Source: Aliivibrio_A sp016764915 (GTDB taxonomy: Bacteria; Pseudomonadota; Gammaproteobacteria; Enterobacterales; Vibrionaceae). From it: 64,000 nt of DNA. The DNA lies in assembly GCA_965224595.1 (NCBI GenBank), contig OZ245057.1:1178001-1242000 (forward strand), given 5' to 3'. The translations under genes and the position numbers were made by a program. Below the pieces are notes generated by a model that was not told the DNA's origin, made no database searches, and saw nothing but the letters and a program-made list of their open reading frames with translations. Numbering within the stretch: position 1 is the stretch's first letter; every line of letters begins with the position of its first letter. Shown one piece after another: positions 7,127 to 14,174 of the stretch.

Positions 7127-7768
7127 TTAATTCTCTCCAAGCACACACAGTAAGCTTTGGTTATAAGCCTCAATGTTGCCATTAAATAGCAAAGCAACGA
7201 TCTTGTCGTTAGTCACGCCTGATTTAGTCATTTTGATAGATTCTCTGACCTTTAAAACCAAACTCAGTTCTGAAAAAGAGAGAGAAACAGTACTTAACGT
7301 TAAGGAACCTGTTTCATTAGGTAGCGATTTTAGCCAAGTGGTTAGCGCAATACTGTCTGGTTTGATGGTGAGGTTTGGTTTACATTGAGTCGCTTCATCA
7401 CAAATGACTTTCAGAATATTTTTTTTATGATTCTCTTTGCTGCCATTTAGTGAGTCAAGTTTATTACACAGTGAAAGCAAAAGTATAGTCGCTTGGAAGT
7501 AGCCCGCATCTGATGGGAATGAATCTTTTAATCTAATTGAAAATGAAAGTGTTCTCAATTTACTGTTTGGCATAATAGATAGTGAGTGCAGACAATCAAA
7601 CGGTATCCAAAATGCTTCGCCTGCAGAAATAATATGCTCATACTTACCGAGACGGATTAATACTGAACCAGTGTCAATAATTAACAATGTGTTACAAATG
7701 TTTTTCTTTCTTGGCGTAGTGGTAAGGTATTGATGTGAATCACATGAATACTGAATCGCATGCTTCAT
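7127..7768 (-). CDS. AraC-like protein with cupin sensor and eroded DNA-binding domain
   Basis: 213 residues. Residues about 20-80 look like the AraC-type cupin: LIIDTGSVLIRLG, then AGEAFWIPFDCLHSL. The C-terminal half aligns loosely with the two helix-turn-helix motifs of AraC regulators (LSFSELSLVLKVRESIKM, then VALLFNGNIEAYNQSLL), but the arginine/proline/phenylalanine signature (usually GFSSxSYFxRxFKKxxGxTP) is missing, and the protein is some 40-60 residues shorter than most members. It may be a decaying regulator or one with an unusual DNA-binding part. Convergent with the secreted protein gene; divergent from the acyltransferase, its most likely old target. Confidence 0.5.
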   Translation of the reverse strand: MKHAIQYSCDSHQYLTTTPRKKNICNTLLIIDTGSVLIRLGKYEHIISAGEAFWIPFDCLHSLSIMPNSKLRTLSFSIRLKDSFPSDAGYFQATILLLSLCNKLDSLNGSKENHKKNILKVICDEATQCKPNLTIKPDSIALTTWLKSLPNETGSLTLSTVSLSFSELSLVLKVRESIKMTKSGVTNDKIVALLFNGNIEAYNQSLLCVLGEN

Positions 7769-7980
7769 TTGTTGGGCTCAATTTAAAATAACGGGATATG
7801 ATCGCTGTTTCTGTAAACAAAATCAATTGTTTGATACTGTTCTTTACCTTAGTACGTATACTAATTTTTTATTTTGCAGTACTATTCTACCCCAATTCCC
7901 TGAGTAAAACGCATTCTAATGATAGTACTATCATTGCTTATTGTCGGCTCAGATCACTTGAAATTTTGATTAATCTATAA

Positions 7981-9084
7981 ATGACTATTACTAACGACCC
8001 TTATCAAGACATTCGTCCTTACAATGATGACGAAGTACCAGCAGCGATCGAGCGTCTACTTTCTGATGACGAGTGTATTCAAGCGATCATTCACTACCGA
8101 TGCCCTAAAATCCCAAATCTATTATTAAAGATATTATCGCCACTTCTTCGACTCAAATTAAAAAGAAGCTTATCAAAAATTCTTACTGTCAAAGATGTGC
8201 AGTTAAATGTCTATAAGTATCTCTCTTCGATTCTTGATAAAACAACTGAGTCAGTGACATTTTCTGGTCTAGACAAGCTCGATTCAAACAGTGCTTACCT
8301 TTTTGTTTCAAATCATCGTGATATTGCTATGGATCCAGCGATTGTCAACTGGGTGCTGAAAGAGAACCATCATAATACATTGAGAATTGCCATTGGTGAT
8401 AATCTTCTCACTAAGCCTGGTGTTTCAGAATTGATGCGATTGAATAAAAGCTTCATTGTAAAACGTTCAACAAAGGCACCTAGAGAGATGATGAAAGTGT
8501 TAAGTCAACTCTCATCGTACATATCTCATTCAATTGAAACGAATAACTCAATCTGGATTGCACAAAAAGAAGGAAGAGCTAAGGATGGCAACGATCAAAC
8601 CGATCCTGCAATTTTGAAAATGTTTCATGTAGAAGGACGTAAGCGTAAAATATCATTTTCTGAATTTATGACATCGTTAAATATTGTGCCAGTATCTATC
8701 TCATATGAGAACGATCCGTGTGATTTGGCCAAAGCAAGAGAACTGCATCAAATAGCAACAACGGGAGATTATCAAAAGAGTGAATTTGAAGATATTGACA
8801 GCATTATATTAGGGATTACCGGTGACAAAGGTAGAGTGCATGTTAATTTTGGTGATGTTATTACTGAAACTTATGATACCCCTGCGGAACTGGCATCTGA
8901 AATAGATCGACAAATTCTCTCTAACTATAAATTATTCCCTATTAATCATTTAGCTGCTAATGACGGTAGCCAGGAAATCACTGCTGATGTTAGGGAAAAA
9001 TTCAATGAGAAACTAACTTGCCTTACCGTTGGTGAGCAAGCAATGTTAAAGCAGATGTATGCGAACCCCGTAATCAATCAGTAG
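7981..9084 (+). CDS. 1-acylglycerol-3-phosphate O-acyltransferase-like protein (PlsC superfamily)
   Basis: 367 residues. The acyltransferase core contains SNHRDIAMDP near residue 117 (the HRDIxxD variant of the HX4D catalytic box seen in some bacterial branches), followed by KSFIVKRS and QKEGRAKDG (the substrate phosphate-binding EGxR-like block) and VPVSISYE. There is no obvious membrane helix, so it is probably peripheral on the inner membrane. It is longer than E. coli PlsC (245), with an N-terminal extension of about 90 and a C-terminal extension of about 100 residues. Acceptor lipid unknown. No Shine-Dalgarno sequence precedes the ATG, which abuts the stop of a 60-codon hydrophobic frame (7798-7980). 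Confidence 0.8.
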   Translation: MTITNDPYQDIRPYNDDEVPAAIERLLSDDECIQAIIHYRCPKIPNLLLKILSPLLRLKLKRSLSKILTVKDVQLNVYKYLSSILDKTTESVTFSGLDKLDSNSAYLFVSNHRDIAMDPAIVNWVLKENHHNTLRIAIGDNLLTKPGVSELMRLNKSFIVKRSTKAPREMMKVLSQLSSYISHSIETNNSIWIAQKEGRAKDGNDQTDPAILKMFHVEGRKRKISFSEFMTSLNIVPVSISYENDPCDLAKARELHQIATTGDYQKSEFEDIDSIILGITGDKGRVHVNFGDVITETYDTPAELASEIDRQILSNYKLFPINHLAANDGSQEITADVREKFNEKLTCLTVGEQAMLKQMYANPVINQ

Positions 9085-9096
9085 CAAGTATAAGGC

Positions 9097-9116
9097 ACCA
9101 AGCATAATTGCTTGGT
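9097..9116. terminator. Hairpin between convergent genes, possible weak terminator
   Basis: ACCAAGCA-TAAT-TGCTTGGT, a perfect 8-bp stem with a tetraloop, placed between two convergent stops. There is no long T run on either strand, so termination would be weak or factor-assisted. Confidence 0.45.
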
Positions 9117-9119
9117 AAC

Positions 9120-9740
9120 TTACTTAAATATGTAACCTCCCAGTTTTAAATCTTCAGGTATGACTGACAGGTTTACTCCACCTAAAAAGATATTTCCGTT
9201 GACTTGTAAATTTTTAGGTAACGTCTTAATTACGGTCATACCAAGGTATAGGTTACCTTCGACATAAAGATTGTCTGGCAGCTCTTTTATTGCAGTTCTT
9301 ATGAGACTAAGGTCTCCATAGACCCTTAAACCATTAGGCAGTTTTTTTAAAGACGAGCCGGCAAAATTGATAAACCCTCCAACTTTAACTCGTCTTGAGT
9401 AACTTTCTATTGGTGTGTTAGCTGCATTCAGGTAGCCACCAATCTTTGTGCCTGCAGGTATTTTAGTTATCAGTGTATTTGCAAGGCTAAGATTTCGGTC
9501 TACGACCAAGCCTTTCGGTAATGATTTAATTGCGCTGTTTGATATGTCTAGGTTCCCTTTGACCACTAATCCATTTGGAAGTGTTTCATAGTCGCTATTT
9601 CGTAGCGAAATATTGCCATAAGTATCGATGTGGTTTATTAATTTATGGACGTTTAATTGGGTGTTCGCAGCAAACGTAAATGGCATGTGTAGTGATAATG
9701 CTAAAGTGAGAAATAGCCATAATGTTATTTTATTGGGCAC
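9120..9740 (-). CDS. Secreted 20-residue-repeat solenoid protein (LRR-like)
   Basis: 206 residues: a signal peptide (about 1-24), then about eight consecutive repeats of 20 residues with the pattern LPxGLxVxGNLxLxxTxIxx. Repeat starts are visible as LPNGLVVKGNL, LPKGLVVDRNL, IPAGTKIGGYL, a degenerate YSRRVKVGGFI, LPNGLRVYGDL, LPDNLYVEGNL, LPKNLQVNGNI and a last partial IPEDLKLGGYIF. The fixed period and hydrophobic spacing predict a small right-handed solenoid like bacterial leucine-rich or pentapeptide-like beta-helices. It has no anchor or catalytic motif, so it is probably periplasmic or extracellular, and may bind a ligand or a surface. Function unknown. Confidence 0.75.
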   Translation of the reverse strand: MPNKITLWLFLTLALSLHMPFTFAANTQLNVHKLINHIDTYGNISLRNSDYETLPNGLVVKGNLDISNSAIKSLPKGLVVDRNLSLANTLITKIPAGTKIGGYLNAANTPIESYSRRVKVGGFINFAGSSLKKLPNGLRVYGDLSLIRTAIKELPDNLYVEGNLYLGMTVIKTLPKNLQVNGNIFLGGVNLSVIPEDLKLGGYIFK

Positions 9741-10081
9741 AATATCGATTCCTGTTAACGCTTTAATTACATACTATCGGCAGAAGTGGTTATAAGTTGA
9801 TAGTTATTTTTCATCAAGGCTATATAGAAAAAGTCTAGGACAAACATAATGTTAAAACTATGACAATGATCACTATGGTGTATTGCTAAAGAGAACTGTC
9901 TATCTAATAATAGAAACAAGTCAGCAACTTGTTTAGAAAACAGACGAAATTTTGGATGCGTTAACGGAGTTCATCGAGATGACATCGTTGTAACCTGAAT
10001 ATCGGGAAATGTTTTTTGCTATATAAGTAATACGACACTGGCTACCCGAACTAAATTAATTGTTATTTTTCAGGAGACGTT
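9741..10081 (+). promoter_or_regulatory. Long leader and promoter region of the cold-shock gene
   Basis: 341 bases without a gene, mostly the upstream region of the csp gene. TTGATA (9797-9802) and TATATA (9821-9826) with 18 bases between could be a promoter, giving a leader of about 250 bases. A stable hairpin AAACAAGT-CAGCA-ACTTGTTT lies at 9914-9934. Long structured leaders are usual for cold-induced csp mRNAs, which act as thermosensors; I could not find an exact match to the E. coli cold box. Promoter placement is a guess. Confidence 0.45.
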
Positions 10082-10288
10082 ATGTCTAACGCAACTGGTA
10101 CCGTAAAGTGGTTTAACGAAGAAAAAGGTTTTGGATTCATTACGCAAGAAGGTGGTGCAGATGTCTTTGTACACTTCAGCTCAATTCAAACTGAAGGCTT
10201 CAAAACACTTAAAGAAGGTCAAGCTGTAACATTTACAGTGGAACAAGGCCCGAAAGGTCCACAAGCTTCGAATGTTAACGTAGCTTAA
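10082..10288 (+). CDS. Cold-shock domain protein (CspA/CspE family)
   Basis: 68 residues forming one cold-shock domain. The RNA-binding motifs RNP1 (KGFGFITQ) and RNP2 (VFVHF) are intact, after the conserved GTVKWFNEEKG. It binds single-stranded RNA and DNA and melts secondary structure, acting as an RNA chaperone or antiterminator. The ribosome site is AGGAG. It has a long leader and a strong terminator, so it is monocistronic. Whether it is cold-induced (CspA type) or constitutive (CspE/CspC type) cannot be decided from the protein alone. Confidence 0.95.
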   Translation: MSNATGTVKWFNEEKGFGFITQEGGADVFVHFSSIQTEGFKTLKEGQAVTFTVEQGPKGPQASNVNVA

Positions 10289-10310
10289 TTTACTATTTGA
10301 GTAAATTTTG

Positions 10311-10338
10311 AAAGGGTTCCTTATCGGGGAACCCTTTT
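10311..10338 (+). terminator. Rho-independent terminator after the cold-shock gene
   Basis: Ten-bp stem AAAGGGTTCC/GGAACCCTTT with a 7-base loop and trailing T. The A-rich 5' side also allows termination of the opposite strand gene. Confidence 0.9.
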
Positions 10339-10346
10339 GTTTGCTT

Positions 10347-10640
10347 TTATTTTCTTAATGTGCGGCTTTTGAGTTCGAAAATGAGTTTTTCAGCGCTGCA
10401 TTCAAATTGTAAACGTGCATGCAGTTCGCTTTCATCTCTTGAAACAATGGTGGGAATTACATTATCATTTACGGTTTTTGCAAGTACTAAGTACTGTTGC
10501 CACTCAGTCTCTAATTGATGTTTATTTTGACCAAAAATACTTACCTCAGCAATATCGTCACCTTCTTTGATCATATAGCCAACTTCGGCACTGCAACCAC
10601 AAGCATCACAAGCTTGGCTTTCTTGATTTTCTGAACTCAT
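10347..10640 (-). CDS. YfcZ/YiiS family protein (DUF406)
   Basis: 97 residues. The C-terminal pattern ARLQFECSAEKLIFELKSR matches the DUF406 signature (FxCxAExLIFQL) of E. coli YfcZ and YiiS. The N-terminus carries CDACGC, a small cysteine cluster that could bind metal. The family has no established function. The gene has a GGAGG ribosome site and is monocistronic, ending at the shared terminator. Confidence 0.85.
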   Translation of the reverse strand: MSSENQESQACDACGCSAEVGYMIKEGDDIAEVSIFGQNKHQLETEWQQYLVLAKTVNDNVIPTIVSRDESELHARLQFECSAEKLIFELKSRTLRK

Positions 10641-10710
10641 AAAATAAACCTCCTAAAATAATCACGGTCATTTTACATTTTGAGTTGATAAAACACTACT
10701 AATATTGCAG

Positions 10711-12369
10711 TTAAAGCTCTGATTCCCACTGAACCTCAACACCTTTAGGCCACGCAGCACCAATCTCATAGTATTTTTTTTCTAAAATATGGCGTTTAAT
10801 TTTTAATGTAGGCGTTAAAATGCCATTTTCGATCGACCATGGCTCATCAATGACTAATGTACCTGCAATTTTAGCGTGTGATTCCAGTTCACTATTTATC
10901 TGTTTAAGCACACGATGTAATTTACGTTCAAATCGCTTGTGATCAAAATTAGGGATTGCATGGGGAATTGCTAATAAAATCGGAGCTGGCATTCCAGAAC
11001 CGACAACACACATTAGTTCAATGTTGCTTAAATCGAACAGCCTTTTCTCAATAGGGACTGGGCAAACAAATTTACCTTTGGCGGTTTTAAAGTTGTCCTT
11101 TTTTCTGCCTAAAATTGTCAGGTATCCATCACTATCAACTTCGCCTATATCGCCAGTATGCAACCAACCATCGATGACCGTTTCGTGGAGTGCCTGCTCA
11201 TTTTTATAGTAACCTTGGAATAATCCTTCCGTGCGAACTAAAATCTCTTCGTCACTGGCAATTTTAATATCAATGCCCGGCCCTGATATCCCGACTGTGC
11301 CGACCTTATCCGATTTATATGGGAAGTTAATGGTGCTATAGGCAAATGATTCTGTCATTCCCCACGCTTCACTGATGTTCATACCAACACTCTCATACCA
11401 CTTCAGTAGTCCTGAGGATACTGGTGCAGAGCCACAACCAAGAACGCGGGTATTAGCTAAGCCTAAACCCTTAGCAAGCTTTCTTTTGATCAATCCAGAA
11501 ACAAAAGGAATTTTCAATAATATATTGAGTTTTCTTTGAGGAAGCTTCTCTAGAATCTTCTGTTGGAATAGGGTCCATAATCTAGGAACAGAGATAAAAA
11601 CAGTTGGCTGTTGCATTTTTACATCATCAATAAATGTATCTAATGATTCTGGAAACGCCACATTTAATCCCGCAGTCATTGATGTGCCAAGAATGTACAC
11701 TCGTTCAGTAATGTGTGCGAGGGGAAGATAAGAAAACAGTTTGTCGTCAGGCATAATCTTTATCAGCGTGATGATTTGTTCTGAAGTCCATGCAAATGAG
11801 CCGTAAGTGAGTAATGCCCCCTTGGGAAGACCTGATGTGCCGGAAGTGTAGACTATCGACATTATGCTGTCGTGAGAGCGTTCCAGAGTACATGCAGCAG
11901 GCTCGCATTTAGTCATAATGTCATGCCAACAAAAATCGCATTCTAGATGTTTGTAAGGAAAAGAGAGGGTCGTTAGTGTTGAAACATTTTTTAATGACCG
12001 GCTAAGTGCATCAATGGAGTCAAGTTTACCGATAAAAAGTACTTTTGATTCACTGTGGGTAAGGACATGTTCTATGGTCTCGGATCCAGCCGTAGGAAAA
12101 ATTGGCACACTAATAAAATCACCCAACATCAGTGCTAAATCAGTAATAAACCACTCAGCACAATTTTTTGAAATGATCGCAACTTTGTCGCCAGGTTGAA
12201 GTCCAATCTCTTGCAGTTTTGAAACAATTTGTCGCGCCTGTTTGTAAACGACAGCAAAGGTATAATCTTCAAATTGACGATTGATGATTTGTCTCAGAAA
12301 GGTTTCATCAGGTTTTGTTTCTGCCCAATGTTGTACATGTTGATGGGGCAATGAAGTAACGTTACTCAT
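10711..12369 (-). CDS. AMP-binding long-chain acyl-CoA synthetase family protein
   Basis: 552 residues of the ANL superfamily. The ATP-binding loop YTSGTSGLPKGAL is near residue 170, AWGMTES near 335, and the hinge block LHTGDIGEVDSDGYLTILGRKKD near 410-430, followed by KTAKGKFVCP. Such enzymes activate fatty acids to acyl-AMP and then acyl-CoA at the inner membrane. It is divergent from a TetR-type regulator 255 bases away whose product may repress it; the intergenic stretch has repeat and palindromic elements. The precise acyl substrate is unknown. The short C-terminal domain is as in the 'long-chain' AMP-dependent synthetase branch. Confidence 0.88.
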   Translation of the reverse strand: MSNVTSLPHQHVQHWAETKPDETFLRQIINRQFEDYTFAVVYKQARQIVSKLQEIGLQPGDKVAIISKNCAEWFITDLALMLGDFISVPIFPTAGSETIEHVLTHSESKVLFIGKLDSIDALSRSLKNVSTLTTLSFPYKHLECDFCWHDIMTKCEPAACTLERSHDSIMSIVYTSGTSGLPKGALLTYGSFAWTSEQIITLIKIMPDDKLFSYLPLAHITERVYILGTSMTAGLNVAFPESLDTFIDDVKMQQPTVFISVPRLWTLFQQKILEKLPQRKLNILLKIPFVSGLIKRKLAKGLGLANTRVLGCGSAPVSSGLLKWYESVGMNISEAWGMTESFAYSTINFPYKSDKVGTVGISGPGIDIKIASDEEILVRTEGLFQGYYKNEQALHETVIDGWLHTGDIGEVDSDGYLTILGRKKDNFKTAKGKFVCPVPIEKRLFDLSNIELMCVVGSGMPAPILLAIPHAIPNFDHKRFERKLHRVLKQINSELESHAKIAGTLVIDEPWSIENGILTPTLKIKRHILEKKYYEIGAAWPKGVEVQWESEL

Positions 12370-12418
12370 ATTGTCCTTCCTGTATTGTAATAATTGACAA
12401 ATTCCACGAGGTCTAACC

Positions 12419-12439
12419 AGTTGTTAATGAGTTGTTAAT
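12419..12439. promoter_or_regulatory. 11-bp-period direct repeat upstream of the acyl-CoA synthetase
   Basis: AGTTGTTAAT occurs twice (12419-12428 and 12430-12439), one helical turn apart and about 50 bases upstream of the synthetase start. It is a candidate operator or activator site; no factor is identified. Confidence 0.35.
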
Positions 12440-12536
12440 ATCCTATTTTAATTATTGTTAGTCAAGGTAATAAACACAAGAAATAGAATGAGAGTCATAT
12501 GGTTAAACGTGAATTTAAATTAATACTTCACTCAGA

Positions 12537-12553
12537 TCTTAGGATATGTAAGA
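12537..12553. promoter_or_regulatory. Candidate TetR operator palindrome
   Basis: TCTTA-GGATATG-TAAGA is a 17-bp interrupted palindrome about 70 bases upstream of the TetR-type gene. TetR regulators often bind palindromes in the divergent intergenic space. Assignment is inference. Confidence 0.35.
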
Positions 12554-12624
12554 ATGATCACCAAAATTATGGACACCCACACTTCGTTTCTTGATAAGTG
12601 ATAAGAATAGGATTACGTTTTTTT

Positions 12625-13086
12625 ATGCCTAAACGCAGTAAAGAAGACACTGAAATCACCATCCAATCGATTATGGATGCAGTAGCAGATCAAATTATTA
12701 GACTCGGTTATGACAAAATGTCTTATACGACATTAAGTCAACAGACAGGCGTGTCACGTACTGGTATTAGCCATCATTTCCCGAAGAAAACTGATTTTAT
12801 AGCCGCTTTAGATGGCCGCATTTTTAAGATATTTGTTGATAGTTTGGAGTTACAAAATGACAAACAAGCATTTATCGATAGTTGGATTAAAGCTCTTGAA
12901 AATAAACAGTTTATAGCTATTTTAAAACTGCTGTTTCATCATATTGTTTCTGCTGACAGTGCCCATGAATTCTCTAGCAGAGGTATAGATAGATTGTATT
13001 CTGTTTGTACTGAACGCTTTGGGTCAGAAAGTGCGAAAGATTTAGAGTGGTTACTTGGAATATCATTAGTGAAAATGATTAAATAA
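12625..13086 (+). CDS. TetR/AcrR family transcriptional regulator
   Basis: 153 residues from ATG 12625 (MPKRSKEDTE). An upstream GTG at 12598 would add nine residues, MIRIGLRFF, but the ATG is the more natural domain start. Residues about 12-60 form the TetR helix-turn-helix, with YTTLSQQTGVSRTGISHHFPKKTDF. The C-terminal ligand domain is short (about 90 residues), below the usual 120-150, so the effector pocket may be reduced. Divergent from the acyl-CoA synthetase, which suggests control of fatty-acid use and an acyl-CoA effector, as for FadR-like TetR proteins. That is inference. Confidence 0.8.
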   Translation: MPKRSKEDTEITIQSIMDAVADQIIRLGYDKMSYTTLSQQTGVSRTGISHHFPKKTDFIAALDGRIFKIFVDSLELQNDKQAFIDSWIKALENKQFIAILKLLFHHIVSADSAHEFSSRGIDRLYSVCTERFGSESAKDLEWLLGISLVKMIK

Positions 13087-13107
13087 AAGATAACAGCTTT
13101 CAGAATA

Positions 13108-13135
13108 AAAAGGCCTGTCATATGACGGGCCTTTT
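13108..13135 (+). terminator. Rho-independent terminator after the TetR gene
   Basis: AAAAGGCCTGTCA/TGACGGGCCTTTT, a 13-bp stem with one G-U pair and a 2-base formal loop, ending in T. Confidence 0.9.
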
Positions 13136-13234
13136 GTTAATAGAATAATCAATAAATGTCCATTTTTTTTACAAATCTCATCAAGAATACGCAATCAGTG
13201 TCGTAAGGTGATGATTTTTTGAGCAATTACATGT

Positions 13235-13250
13235 TGGTCCACCTATTGCA
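13235..13250 (+). promoter_or_regulatory. Sigma-54 (-24/-12) promoter of the PEP-CTERM protein gene
   Basis: TGGTCCACCTATTGCA fits the sigma-54 consensus TGGCACGNNNNTTGCA: GG and GC are exactly 10 bases apart and the -12 element TTGCA is perfect. It lies 64 bases before the start codon. PrsR, encoded in this locus, is a sigma-54 activator, so this is the expected promoter type for a PEP-CTERM target gene. Confidence 0.7.
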
Positions 13251-13313
13251 TAGACACTTGTGAGCATATTAGAAGTTTTATATGTGACTTTATAATTTTG
13301 CAAGGAGTCGCAA

Positions 13314-14120
13314 GTGAAGAAATCAATAAATAAATTATTACAAGTTGGATTAGCTACGGCCTTAGTATCATGCGTATCAGTCGCTAATGCGGGCAGTATA
13401 AAAATCCAAATGCAGTTAAATGGTGTGGATTTTGCTTACGATCCAAATCAATTTTATGACGAAATTGGTACTGAAACTGGTTCACCGCAAACAAATGTAA
13501 ACTACGCTACTTTTAGAGACATCAAAATGAATGATGGTGATTCAAATGGTGGCGCAGATGCTACGTTTGGCAATCTAATCTATGCCGATCCACTTGATAG
13601 TATTCTGGTTCGACAATCAGTTGATGGAGGGGCCACCTTTCAAAGCATTCAAACTTATGATGCTGCGCCAATCGCAATCGACTTTAGACTGGTGTTAGAG
13701 ACGCCAATTACAGGTGCTGGTTCATATAGTGTTCTTTCTGAGTACAGTTTCTTTGATATATTAACTCAAGATGATGTCACAGACTGGGGACTGGCCTTAG
13801 ACGCTGAAGGATCGGCAGGTGTGTTAACCGTTAGTGATCTTGGTGTTGGTGAGCTGGTATTTACCGGGCTTGCTGGAAGTTTGTTTAATGATGCCGGCAG
13901 TAATAACCTTCCTTTTGCCTATATAGATCCTAATGAAGAGATTCAATTCGGATTTACTTTTAACGTGTTTGGTCATCCGGATTGGTCACAGATGGTAACG
14001 GGAAGCGGTAACGGTAATGTGAATGCAACGATCCCAGAACCAACGGCACTTGCATTGTGGGGTGCAGGTTTAATGTTTGCGGGATTCGCTGGAAAGCGAC
14101 GTCGTAAAAATAACATCTAA
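13314..14120 (+). CDS. PEP-CTERM sorting domain protein (XrtA substrate)
   Basis: 268 residues with GTG start and a perfect AAGGAG site 6 bases upstream. Residues 1-26 are a signal peptide (ending SVANA). The C-terminus has the full PEP-CTERM signal: PEP at residues 241-243, a hydrophobic stretch to about 259, then KRRRK. The mature part is rich in Gly, Asp, Asn and predicted beta structure, without cysteine, and has an acidic loop NDGDSNGGAD that could bind calcium. Exosortase A is expected to cut near PEP and attach or release the protein at the surface, in concert with exopolysaccharide. It is the only PEP-CTERM protein seen in the window, next to prsT. Confidence 0.93.
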   Translation: MKKSINKLLQVGLATALVSCVSVANAGSIKIQMQLNGVDFAYDPNQFYDEIGTETGSPQTNVNYATFRDIKMNDGDSNGGADATFGNLIYADPLDSILVRQSVDGGATFQSIQTYDAAPIAIDFRLVLETPITGAGSYSVLSEYSFFDILTQDDVTDWGLALDAEGSAGVLTVSDLGVGELVFTGLAGSLFNDAGSNNLPFAYIDPNEEIQFGFTFNVFGHPDWSQMVTGSGNGNVNATIPEPTALALWGAGLMFAGFAGKRRRKNNI

Positions 14121-14140
14121 TTGAACTTAGTTAGATAGAA

Positions 14141-14168
14141 AAATGCCGATCAATTGATCGGCATTTTT
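14141..14168. terminator. Bidirectional terminator between PEP-CTERM gene and prsT
   Basis: A perfect 26-bp palindrome (13-bp arms centred on CAATTG) followed by T on both strands, suited to two convergent genes. Confidence 0.9.
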
Positions 14169-14174
14169 GTATAA

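Noticed and set aside
7798..7980. Sixty-codon hydrophobic frame before the acyltransferase
   Set aside because: No ribosome site and it occupies the region that must hold the promoters of two divergent genes; kept only as an observation on the acyltransferase start.
9984..9997. ATCGTTGTAACCTG shared between the csp leader and position 39321-39334
   Set aside because: A 14-base match between two sites is expected by chance several times in 64 kb.
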